Positions 1 to 5,394 of a DNA stretch of 5,394 nucleotides are shown one piece after another. Both the position numbers and the translations under genes were made by a program. The DNA comes from an uncultured Porphyromonadaceae bacterium (lineage in GTDB: Bacteria; Bacteroidota; Bacteroidia; Bacteroidales; Muribaculaceae). The notes beneath the pieces are model-generated. The model searched no databases, was not told the DNA's origin, and saw nothing but the letters and a program-made list of their open reading frames with translations. Location: assembly GCA_947177605.1 (NCBI GenBank), contig CAMWUX010000099.1, forward strand, positions 1 to 5,394, written 5' to 3'. Position 1 is the first letter of the stretch; every line of letters begins with the position of its first letter.

Positions 1-179
1 GCATACTCAATTCAGAGGGGCAGTTTATTCTACCCTCATATATCATTCAGTCTGTAGGCTTTGGCGAGCCTGATGTAACTATGATTGAGGTGAGATTAAT
101 TCCCCTCTTTTCTTATATCTATATCAAACCGCCGAATTCAGGGGAGTCAAGAGGCATAAATATCTATTCATTGGTATGA
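1..179 (+). CDS. 3' end of an unrecognised gene (5' end outside window)
   Basis: The third forward frame is open from base 3 to a TGA at 177-179, giving 58 residues before the stop; the other two forward frames close early. The visible peptide starts ILNSEGQFILPSYIIQSVGF and ends GINIYSLV. It alternates hydrophobic and polar residues as a beta-rich C-terminus would, and its AT-rich codon use matches the next genes. Its stop overlaps the ATG of the next gene as ATGA (176-179), a classic sign of translational coupling, which supports it being a real reading frame in the same operon. I do not recognise the family, and no start, signal peptide or motif is visible because the gene begins upstream. 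The main doubt is that a 58-codon open stretch in AT-rich DNA could arise by chance. Confidence 0.55.
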   Translation, partial: ILNSEGQFILPSYIIQSVGFGEPDVTMIEVRLIPLFSYIYIKPPNSGESRGINIYSLV

Positions 180-835
180 AATATTTTAAGCAACTATCTT
201 TTGGTTATTATTTTATGGCTTTTTTCGGCCTATTATGTTGTATAAGCTGTAACGGCAAAGATAACTCAGAAGCGTCATCAGATTCAGATGTTGAAAGGGA
301 AAAAGCCGATTTGGAATCTTTTGTCGAACGATATTCCCATATAAACATCGGAGAAGATGATAAGGCTAGATATGCTTTCGAAATGCCTTCCTATGATAAT
401 ATCAAAAAAGAATATAATCGTAGCATAGAGAAATTGACAGATTATCTTACAGAAACATATATCGATGACAAAAGGAATATTTCTGAGATTTCGTCAGATA
501 AAACATATGAAAGGCTCGCGGTAAAAGCAAGAGTAAATGCCAGCATGATGAAATTTTATCGACTATCGGGGTATTACGTTAGTCGCGGATTATCAAGAAA
601 AGCAGCGAAAGACATTGAAGAGACATTAGATATACGAAAAGAGGTAATTGATAAATTGATTAATGAAGGTTCAAAATTGTCCTCGGAAGATATTACATCA
701 TATCTGTTGCTCGATGCACAAGGTAAAGCTGTATTGGCAAGTATTCTACCAACAGACGTGCCTAAATCTGTAATAGTAAATGGTTATGCCTGGGATTCGG
801 ATATAATCTCATATTTAGAAAAGATATGCAAGTGA
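176..835 (+). CDS. Putative lipoprotein, helical, unknown function (219 aa)
   Basis: I do not recognise the family. The N-terminus is a lipoprotein signal peptide: Lys2 and Lys5, a hydrophobic aromatic core (about residues 7-21), then CISC with the likely lipidated Cys25. Position -3 is Cys instead of the usual Leu, but a Ser-Cys ending is common in Bacteroidetes lipoproteins. A Ser/Asp/Glu-rich linker (about 26-45) follows, and the rest looks largely alpha-helical and highly charged, for example around residues 68-95, 108-125 and 135-165. No catalytic motif is apparent. The product should be anchored in the outer or inner membrane facing the periplasm, or exposed at the surface; the sequence does not settle which. 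The start is supported by the signal peptide and by the ATGA overlap with the preceding gene. A second lipoprotein follows 61 bases after the stop. No Shine-Dalgarno sequence is obvious, which is normal for this phylum. Confidence 0.82.
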   Translation: MKYFKQLSFGYYFMAFFGLLCCISCNGKDNSEASSDSDVEREKADLESFVERYSHINIGEDDKARYAFEMPSYDNIKKEYNRSIEKLTDYLTETYIDDKRNISEISSDKTYERLAVKARVNASMMKFYRLSGYYVSRGLSRKAAKDIEETLDIRKEVIDKLINEGSKLSSEDITSYLLLDAQGKAVLASILPTDVPKSVIVNGYAWDSDIISYLEKICK

Positions 836-896
836 CTATAATGTGTTAGTGATCAACAATATTCTATTAATCAACATTCATTTAAATTTTAATTAC

Positions 897-1481
897 ATGA
901 AATCTTTATTGTCAGGTTTTATTACCGTATCTATTGTTTTATTTCTTAGTTGTCAGACTCAATCCTCGAATACTGAGGATTCCAATGGCGATGCAATTGT
1001 CGACTCCTTAGAAGTTTTAGTAGAAGATTCCATCGTTGTATCTAATGAAGGAAACACTGTTAAGGTACATGATTGGACTGTTGATACTTTTGCTGGGACT
1101 ATTGATCTTCCTGTTCAACTATATGATTCTAATGGTAAAATACAGACGGCTGTAAGGTTTACCGGATATCTTCATAATGACGGAGCGCGTAGTTGGACAA
1201 TTTATATATCTGATTGTATGTCAAATCCTGCAGATGTAAATATTGGTGGTGTCAAAGTGAGAAACGATAAAGAAGAAAACATTGCTGGAGGATATTTGTT
1301 ACGATATATCTCCATCTTTGATCCAACTGATTTTGATAAGATTCTAAAGGTGCTTGCTAATGGAAACTTCAAAATTGAAGGTAAAGATCGAATTACAGGT
1401 GAGAAATTTTCCAATAAATTTAAGGACGAATTTGCGGGAGCGGATGAGGCCTGGGAGATGCTTCGCAATAATAAACGATGA
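897..1481 (+). CDS. Putative lipoprotein, beta-rich, unknown function (194 aa)
   Basis: I do not recognise the family. The frame is open from a GTG at 843, but I choose the ATG at 897. From there the protein begins MKSLLSGF, runs through a hydrophobic core and reaches FLSC with the likely lipidated Cys19. Starting at 843 would put 18 extra residues before a complete signal peptide. A Ser/Thr/Asp/Glu-rich tether (about 20-50) follows. The body (about 55-194) has alternating patterns and aromatic residues (WTVDTF at 60-65, SWTIYISDC at 99-107) that suggest a beta-sandwich, then a charged C-terminal segment with a probable short helix at 176-190 (DEFAGADEAWEML region). A second cysteine lies at 107. 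The -3 lipobox residue is Phe, which is unusual by enterobacterial rules. The gene lies 61 bases after the previous lipoprotein gene and 60 bases before the next one, all in the same direction, so co-transcription is likely. Confidence 0.8.
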   Translation: MKSLLSGFITVSIVLFLSCQTQSSNTEDSNGDAIVDSLEVLVEDSIVVSNEGNTVKVHDWTVDTFAGTIDLPVQLYDSNGKIQTAVRFTGYLHNDGARSWTIYISDCMSNPADVNIGGVKVRNDKEENIAGGYLLRYISIFDPTDFDKILKVLANGNFKIEGKDRITGEKFSNKFKDEFAGADEAWEMLRNNKR

Positions 1482-1541
1482 AAGAGAATGAGGTGATATT
1501 AGGTGTTTAGAGTACAGCCAAAGATCTAACATATAGAATAA

Positions 1542-1967
1542 ATGAAAAAAGTTATCATACTATTAGCAGCATTAATCTTGGAAATTAGTGCATCTGCAGG
1601 AGTTTTAAAGGATAAGTTTCAGGCATTTTTGGATATGCCAGGTGTCTCCACATATTATCTTCCAAATCTCGTTCCATGGACAGAAGGCGTTTCAGATGCA
1701 GCGAGTGGGTATGCCGTTGCATCCCCAGATATGATTCTGTATTCCGACTCATATCGGAAGTTTATCAAAGGTCTGCCAGTGAAATATAGACTTAATAAGA
1801 CGGCTGATGGTGACCCATTGATATATTTTTCACAACCTTCACCTTCTAAACCTGCCGAGGTTTTGTTTATGATGTCGGATGACAATGGGCTATATGCTGT
1901 TACATTTATGCGCCTAACGCCAAAGGAAGGTGTGAAATTCAAAAAATTTGCGCTAAAAAAATTGTAG
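1542..1967 (+). CDS. Small secreted/periplasmic protein, unknown function (141 aa)
   Basis: The N-terminus MKKVIILLAALILEISASAG is a type I signal peptide with Lys2-Lys3, a hydrophobic core and an Ala-Ser-Ala cleavage site (17-19), leaving a mature protein of about 122 residues beginning with Gly20. There is no lipobox cysteine, unlike its two neighbours. Glu14 inside the hydrophobic region is slightly odd. The mature part begins with a short helix (KDKFQAFLDMPGVSTYYL) followed by mixed strands and ends in a Lys-rich tail (KFKKFALKKL). The opening, a helix then a 'GVST' strand, resembles in general form the small exported Bacteroidales proteins grouped as domains of unknown function such as DUF4252, but this is a weak impression and I do not assign the family. 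It is the last plus-strand gene, 60 bases after the preceding lipoprotein gene and about 45 bases before a strong hairpin. Confidence 0.75.
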   Translation: MKKVIILLAALILEISASAGVLKDKFQAFLDMPGVSTYYLPNLVPWTEGVSDAASGYAVASPDMILYSDSYRKFIKGLPVKYRLNKTADGDPLIYFSQPSPSKPAEVLFMMSDDNGLYAVTFMRLTPKEGVKFKKFALKKL

Positions 1968-2011
1968 TAAAGTATGTGACGAAGTTAATAGTTAAATAAG
2001 AGAATCCATTA

Positions 2012-2048
2012 AAGGGGGTGTGTCATTGTCATTTTGACACACCCCCTT
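2012..2048. terminator. Probable bidirectional terminator between convergent genes
   Basis: A perfect 14-bp inverted repeat has its left arm AAGGGGGTGTGTCA at 2012-2025 and its right arm TGACACACCCCCTT at 2035-2048, with a 9-base loop (TTGTCATTT). It lies between the end of the plus-strand gene (1967) and the end of the minus-strand gene (2077), where transcripts converge, so it can serve both. The G/C-rich base of the stem carries A or T on its outer edge. The U tract is poor: about three T on the minus strand and two on the plus strand. A second TGTCA copy at 2027-2031 could pair with 2035-2039 as a shorter alternative hairpin. The role is inferred from position and stem strength. Confidence 0.75.
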
Positions 2049-2076
2049 ACGTTGCGTTATAAGATTATCGGGCGGA

Positions 2077-3318
2077 TTAGCGGGGTGAGAGGCACGCGTC
2101 GAGGGAGGCGGTGATGGCGGCGCGATCGAGGTTGCGGCCGATGATCACGAGCTTGATCATGCGGTCGCCGTAGGTCTCGTCCCAGTCACGCATGAGCCCG
2201 GGCTCGCTCTTCATCAGTTCGATCAATTCGTCTTCGGGTGCGGTGGCGTACCAGAAGCCTGATTCGGTGAGTTTCTTCTGCCTGCCGGCCTGCTCGAAGA
2301 GGAACGACATGTCGCGATGGTGGCTGAAATAGATGATGCCTTTGCAGCGGATGATGTTGGCCGGCCACTGCGTAGCGAGGAAGCGATCGAATTTGTGCAG
2401 GTCGAAGGGGCGGCGGCGATAGTAGACGAAGGTCTGTATGCCGTATTCCTCGGCCTCTCCTTCATCGTGATGATGATGGTGGTGGTGATGGTGGTGTTCG
2501 TGATCGTGTTCGTGCTCATCCTCGTCGTGATGGTGATGATGATGGTGATCGCCGTGGGCTTCGGCTTCCTCCTCCTCGGTGACGGGGCGTTCGATCTCAT
2601 GGATCCAGGCTGCGGAGGTGGCTACTTTCTCGAAGTCGAACAGCCGGGTATCGATGATGCGCTCAAGGGCTACATCGGCATAGTCGCAATCGATGATTTC
2701 GGCGCGGGGCTGCAGGGCGCGGATGATGCCGCGCACACGCTCGGCTTCCTCGGGGGTGACTTCGGATATCTTGTTGAGAAGTATGATGTTGCAGAATTCG
2801 ATCTGCTCGATTAGTAGATTTTCGATGTCGTCCTCGCTGATGCCGTGGCGCGTGAGCTGCTCGCCGCAACCGAATTCGTCGCGCATACGCATGGCGTCGA
2901 CTACGGTGACGATGCAGTCGAGGCGGGGCACGCCGGCGGCGGTATATTCCTCGTCCATCCTGCGCATAGAGCTGATTGTCTGAGCTATGGGGGCAGGCTC
3001 GCAGATACCGCTGGCTTCTATCACGATATAGTCGAAGGCATGGGTGGCTATGAGGTCGCGAAGCTGCTCGATGAGATCCATCTTGAGGGTGCAGCAGATG
3101 CAGCCGTTCTGGAGGGCGACAAGGTCGTCGGCGCCATCTTTCTGCCCCACGATGCCGCCTTTCTGGATGAGGGATGCGTCGATGTTGACCTCGCCGATGT
3201 CGTTGACGATCACTGCGAAGCGGATGCCACGTCGGTTGGTGAGGATATGATTGAGTAGTGTGGTCTTGCCGCTGCCGAGATAGCCTGTGAGCAGCAGCAC
3301 GGGTGTTTCCTGTTTCAT
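2077..3318 (-). CDS. COG0523 (CobW/YjiA/ZNG1-type) GTPase, probable zinc metallochaperone
   Basis: This is a G3E-family GTPase of the COG0523 group, cytosolic proteins that use GTP hydrolysis to deliver metal, often zinc, to client enzymes. Its 413 residues show the family layout. The Walker A motif is GYLGSGKT (12-19), and the switch-like segment is NDIGEVNID (39-47). The metal-binding CxCC motif is GCICC (Cys73, Cys75, Cys76), and Walker B is followed by EASG (101-104). A GTP base-recognition motif at 182-185 reads NKIS instead of NKxD. A His-rich acidic loop (255-284, 21 His) links to the C-terminal CobW_C domain (about 292-400, with FVYYRRRPF and an FSHHRDMSFLFEQAG stretch). The start at 3318 places Walker A close to the N-terminus, as expected. 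It lies 87 bases downstream of pnp on the same strand, beyond a terminator-like hairpin. The metal is inferred from the family; cobalamin synthesis is unlikely since no cob genes are nearby. I see no convincing Zur site or Bacteroides -7 motif in the short leader. Confidence 0.93.
   Translation of the reverse strand: MKQETPVLLLTGYLGSGKTTLLNHILTNRRGIRFAVIVNDIGEVNIDASLIQKGGIVGQKDGADDLVALQNGCICCTLKMDLIEQLRDLIATHAFDYIVIEASGICEPAPIAQTISSMRRMDEEYTAAGVPRLDCIVTVVDAMRMRDEFGCGEQLTRHGISEDDIENLLIEQIEFCNIILLNKISEVTPEEAERVRGIIRALQPRAEIIDCDYADVALERIIDTRLFDFEKVATSAAWIHEIERPVTEEEEAEAHGDHHHHHHHDEDEHEHDHEHHHHHHHHHHDEGEAEEYGIQTFVYYRRRPFDLHKFDRFLATQWPANIIRCKGIIYFSHHRDMSFLFEQAGRQKKLTESGFWYATAPEDELIELMKSEPGLMRDWDETYGDRMIKLVIIGRNLDRAAITASLDACLSPR
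2467..2556 (-). repeat. His-codon repeat encoding the metal-binding loop
   Basis: Thirty codons (residues 255-284 of the COG0523 protein) encode 21 His with Asp and Glu between them: one His, then a run of 7, three alternating with acids, then a run of 10. CAC and CAT are mixed, so the DNA is an imperfect trinucleotide repeat. Poly-His loops at this place are known in COG0523 proteins and are thought to bind or store zinc or nickel. The length may vary between strains through slippage, which is inference. Confidence 0.85.
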
Positions 3319-3341
3319 TGTATCCGGTAGTAATTATTATA

Positions 3342-3374
3342 AGAAGGCTGCACCGTGGGTTGGCGCAGCCTTCT
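3342..3374 (-). terminator. Probable pnp terminator, just ahead of the COG0523 gene
   Basis: A perfect 10-bp inverted repeat has arms AGAAGGCTGC (3342-3351) and GCAGCCTTCT (3365-3374). Read as minus-strand RNA the stem can extend by GCC/GGU, using one G-U wobble, to 13 bp with a 7-base loop; the plus strand would have an A-C mismatch at that wobble. The minus-strand tail is TTATAATAATTA, AU-rich but not a clean U tract. The hairpin begins 31 bases after the pnp stop and ends 23 bases before the start codon of the next gene, so it could end the pnp message or act as a partial barrier or 3' stabilising structure with some readthrough. Confidence 0.65.
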
Positions 3375-3405
3375 GTATTTGTGATGTAGAATGAGTGATC
3401 TACTA

Positions 3406-5394
3406 TTATTCTGCGGGAGCGTCGTTGCGGCGGGGTGCGCGGTCGCCACGGTCGCGACGGGGACCACGATCATTGCGGTCACCACCACGGTCGTTGCGGT
3501 CGCGACGAGGGCCACGGTCGCCACGGGGAGCGCGTTCACGCTCTACGTAGCCTTCGGGCTTGGGCTGAAGCGCGCGCATCGACAGACGGTATTTGCCGGT
3601 CTTCTTGTCGATCTCGATGAGCTTCACTTCCACTTCGTCGCCCTCCTTGAGGCCGGATGCGGCCATGTCGGGCAGACGATCCCAGGAGATCTCGGAGATA
3701 TGGAGCAGACCGTCGCGGCCCTGCATGAATTCTACGAATGCGCCGAAGTCGAGGATGGAGCGCACCTTGCCGGTGTAGGTCTTGCCCTCTTCGGGGAGTG
3801 CCACGATGGCGTTGATCATCTCGAGAGCGCGGTCGATGGATGCTTTGTTGGCAGCAGCTACTTCGATGAAGCCGCCTTCGTCGATCTCGTCGATGCTTAC
3901 GGTGGCGCCGCTCTCTTCCTGAATGCCCTGGATCACCTTTCCGCCCGGGCCAATCACGGCACCGATAAGCTCCTTGGGTATGAGCATGGTGACGATGCGG
4001 GGCACGTGAGGCTTGTAGTCTTCGCGAGCCTGGGGTATGGTGTCGTTGATGATGCCGAGGATGTGGAGACGACCCTGACGAGCCTGCTCAAGAGCGCGCT
4101 CGAGGATTTCGTAGGAGAGGCCGTCGCACTTGATATCCATCTGGGTGGCGGTGATACCGTCCTTGGTGCCGGTGACTTTGAAGTCCATGTCGCCGAGGTG
4201 ATCCTCATCGCCGAGGATGTCGGAGAGGATGGCGTATTTCTCACCGTCGGAGATCAGACCCATAGCGATACCGGCCACGGGGCGCTTCATCTTCACACCG
4301 GCGTCGAGCAGTGCGAGGGTGCCGGCACATACGGTAGCCATTGAGGATGAACCGTTGGATTCGAGAATATCGCTCACGATACGGCATACGTAGGGGAAGT
4401 CCTCGGGGAACATGCGCTTGAGGGCGCGGTGGGCGAGGTTGCCGTGGCCGATCTCACGACGGCCTACGCCACGCTGGGGACGGGCTTCGCCGGTGGAGAA
4501 GGGCGGGAAGTTGTAGTGGAGGAGGAAGCGCTCACGACCCTGGTTGAGCACGTCGTCGAGGATCTTCTCGTCGAGCTTGGTGCCGAGGGTGACGGTAGCG
4601 AGCGACTGGGTCTCACCGCGGGTGAACACGGCCGATCCGTGGGGGCCGGGCAGATAGTCGGTCTCGCACCAGATAGGACGGATATCGGTGGTGGCGCGAC
4701 CGTCGAGGCGGATGCCTTCGTCGAGCACGCAGCGGCGCATCGCTTCTTTCTCTACGTCGTGGTAGTAGCGCTTCACCAGAGGAGTCTTCTCTTCGCGTTC
4801 CTCTTCGGGGATGGATTCGAGGTATTCGTTGAGGATGGCTTCGAATGCGTCGATACGCCAGTGCTTGTCGGCGGAGCCTGTCTTGGCTACGGCGTAAGCC
4901 TTGTCGTAGCACTTCTCGTGTACGTCGCGACGAAGGTCTTCGTCGTTGACTTCGTGGCAGTATTCGCGCTTGATGGTGGCGCCGGCCTCCTGGGCGAGTT
5001 CGAGCTGAGCCTTGCACTGCTCTTTGATGGCGGCGTGGGCCGTCTTGAGTGCTTCGAGAAGGTCAGCTTCGCTCACCTCGTTCATTTCGCCCTCGACCAT
5101 CATGATATTTTCGGCGGTGGCGCCTACCATGAGTTCCATATCGGCTTTTTCGAGCTGGGCGAATGTGGGGTTGATCACAAACTCACCGTCGATGCGGGCT
5201 ACGCGCACTTCGGAGATGGGGCCGTTGAAGGGTATGTCGCTGACGGCGATGGCAGCAGAGGCGGCAAGGCCGGCCAGAGCGTCGGGCATTTCTTCGCCGT
5301 CGGCCGAGTACATCGTGATGTTGACGAATGTGTCGGCGTGATAGTTGTCGGGGAAGAGCGGACGGAGCACGCGGTCGACCAGACGGGATGTCAG
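3406..5394 (-). CDS. pnp: Polynucleotide phosphorylase (PNPase), 5' end cut by window
   Basis: PNPase degrades RNA 3' to 5' using phosphate to release nucleoside diphosphates; it works as a cytosolic trimer. The frame stays open to the window edge, where the first visible residues [18 protein letters not shown] align with E. coli residues near 90, so roughly 90 N-terminal residues and the true start are missing; 662 residues are visible. Numbering from the edge, the order is: the end of the first RNase PH domain ([17 protein letters not shown]); the helical domain (about 105-220); and the second RNase PH domain (about 225-440), with [17 protein letters not shown] and [12 protein letters not shown]. 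In the last motif Asp398, Asp404 and Lys406 match the E. coli catalytic Asp486, Asp492 and Lys494. A KH domain with GPGG (482-485), an S1 domain (about 538-609) and a charged Arg/Asp/Gly tail follow. All core motifs are intact, so it should be active. Sequence style is typical of Bacteroidetes. Confidence 0.97.
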   Translation of the reverse strand: MTSRLVDRVLRPLFPDNYHADTFVNITMYSADGEEMPDALAGLAASAAIAVSDIPFNGPISEVRVARIDGEFVINPTFAQLEKADMELMVGATAENIMMVEGEMNEVSEADLLEALKTAHAAIKEQCKAQLELAQEAGATIKREYCHEVNDEDLRRDVHEKCYDKAYAVAKTGSADKHWRIDAFEAILNEYLESIPEEEREEKTPLVKRYYHDVEKEAMRRCVLDEGIRLDGRATTDIRPIWCETDYLPGPHGSAVFTRGETQSLATVTLGTKLDEKILDDVLNQGRERFLLHYNFPPFSTGEARPQRGVGRREIGHGNLAHRALKRMFPEDFPYVCRIVSDILESNGSSSMATVCAGTLALLDAGVKMKRPVAGIAMGLISDGEKYAILSDILGDEDHLGDMDFKVTGTKDGITATQMDIKCDGLSYEILERALEQARQGRLHILGIINDTIPQAREDYKPHVPRIVTMLIPKELIGAVIGPGGKVIQGIQEESGATVSIDEIDEGGFIEVAAANKASIDRALEMINAIVALPEEGKTYTGKVRSILDFGAFVEFMQGRDGLLHISEISWDRLPDMAASGLKEGDEVEVKLIEIDKKTGKYRLSMRALQPKPEGYVERERAPRGDRGPRRDRNDRGGDRNDRGPRRDRGDRAPRRNDAPAE
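3409..3543 (-). repeat. Asp-Arg/Gly-rich low-complexity tail of PNPase
   Basis: The last 45 codons of pnp encode a tail with 16 Arg and 8 Asp, including seven Asp-Arg pairs in units such as [13 protein letters not shown], which recurs in rearranged form. On the plus strand this appears as repeated GGTCGCGACG- and CCACGGTCGCCACGG-like words. It follows the S1 domain directly through a short Pro-containing linker. Such RGG/DR-like tails are disordered and usually bind RNA or proteins; that role here is inferred from composition. Confidence 0.8.

Noticed and set aside
883..890. TAAATTTT as a Bacteroides-type -7 promoter element (TAnnTTTG)
   Set aside because: It matches seven of eight positions but lies only six bases before the start codon, which would leave essentially no leader; AT-rich DNA yields such matches by chance.
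843..896. An earlier GTG start for the second lipoprotein gene
   Set aside because: It would add 18 residues ahead of an already complete lipoprotein signal peptide that begins at the ATG at 897.
2317..2814. A plus-strand frame with an apparent membrane segment rich in Val and Met
   Set aside because: The hydrophobic stretch is the reverse complement of the His codons (CAC/CAT read as GTG/ATG) in the COG0523 loop, so it is an artefact of that repeat.
3430..3530. Possible CRISPR-like or tandem direct repeat array
   Set aside because: The repeated words are short, irregular and in frame with the Asp-Arg/Gly tail of PNPase, with no regular spacers.
3391..4344. A 317-codon open frame on the plus strand opposite pnp
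   Set aside because: It lies fully antisense to the well-supported PNPase frame, including its KH and S1 domains, and its Ala/Val/Thr/Gly-rich start is the complement of the Arg/Asp repeat tail. GC-rich coding often leaves such long antisense frames.
4613..5017. A minus-strand frame of 134 codons very rich in Arg within pnp
   Set aside because: It is a shifted frame inside the intact PNPase coding sequence, and its Arg-rich low-complexity content is typical of out-of-frame GC-rich DNA.

Overview
The window looks like a Bacteroidales chromosome fragment. The GC-rich coding, the Asp/Arg/Gly-rich PNPase tail and the overall layout would suit a Muribaculaceae-like gut member, but that family-level placement is inference. 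The best evidence is the polynucleotide phosphorylase on the minus strand, whose sequence around the second catalytic half and KH domain follows the Bacteroidetes pattern. A COG0523 metallochaperone GTPase with a very His-rich loop and several small exported proteins of Bacteroidetes style (short signal peptides ending in Ser-Cys) agree with this.

Layout. Positions 1-1967 (plus strand) are AT-rich: sampled 60-base lines are about 27-33% G+C. This part holds a co-directional run of four small genes: the 3' end of an unrecognised gene, a helical lipoprotein that overlaps it by four bases (ATGA), a second lipoprotein, and a small periplasmic protein with a type I signal peptide. I recognise none of the four. 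Their spacing (overlap, then gaps of about 60 bases) suggests one transcription unit acting in the cell envelope. Positions 1968-2076 are a convergent intergenic gap with a perfect 14-bp hairpin, probably a terminator shared by both directions.

Positions 2077-5394 (minus strand) are GC-rich; one sampled line is about 65% G+C. They carry two genes in the same direction. pnp is upstream and is cut at its 5' end by the window edge. The COG0523 GTPase is downstream, 87 bases after pnp. A terminator-like hairpin lies between them and folds better as minus-strand RNA, so the two are probably separate or only partly linked transcripts.

Functionally, pnp is housekeeping RNA turnover and the COG0523 protein is probably metal (zinc) delivery. 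The AT-rich run looks like an accessory, lineage-specific envelope cassette placed tail-to-tail against the core genes. There is no sign of CRISPR, tRNA, rRNA, insertion sequences or integrases in the window. Nothing here proves a new system. The unknown exported-protein operon, which continues upstream of the window, is the best candidate for undescribed biology.
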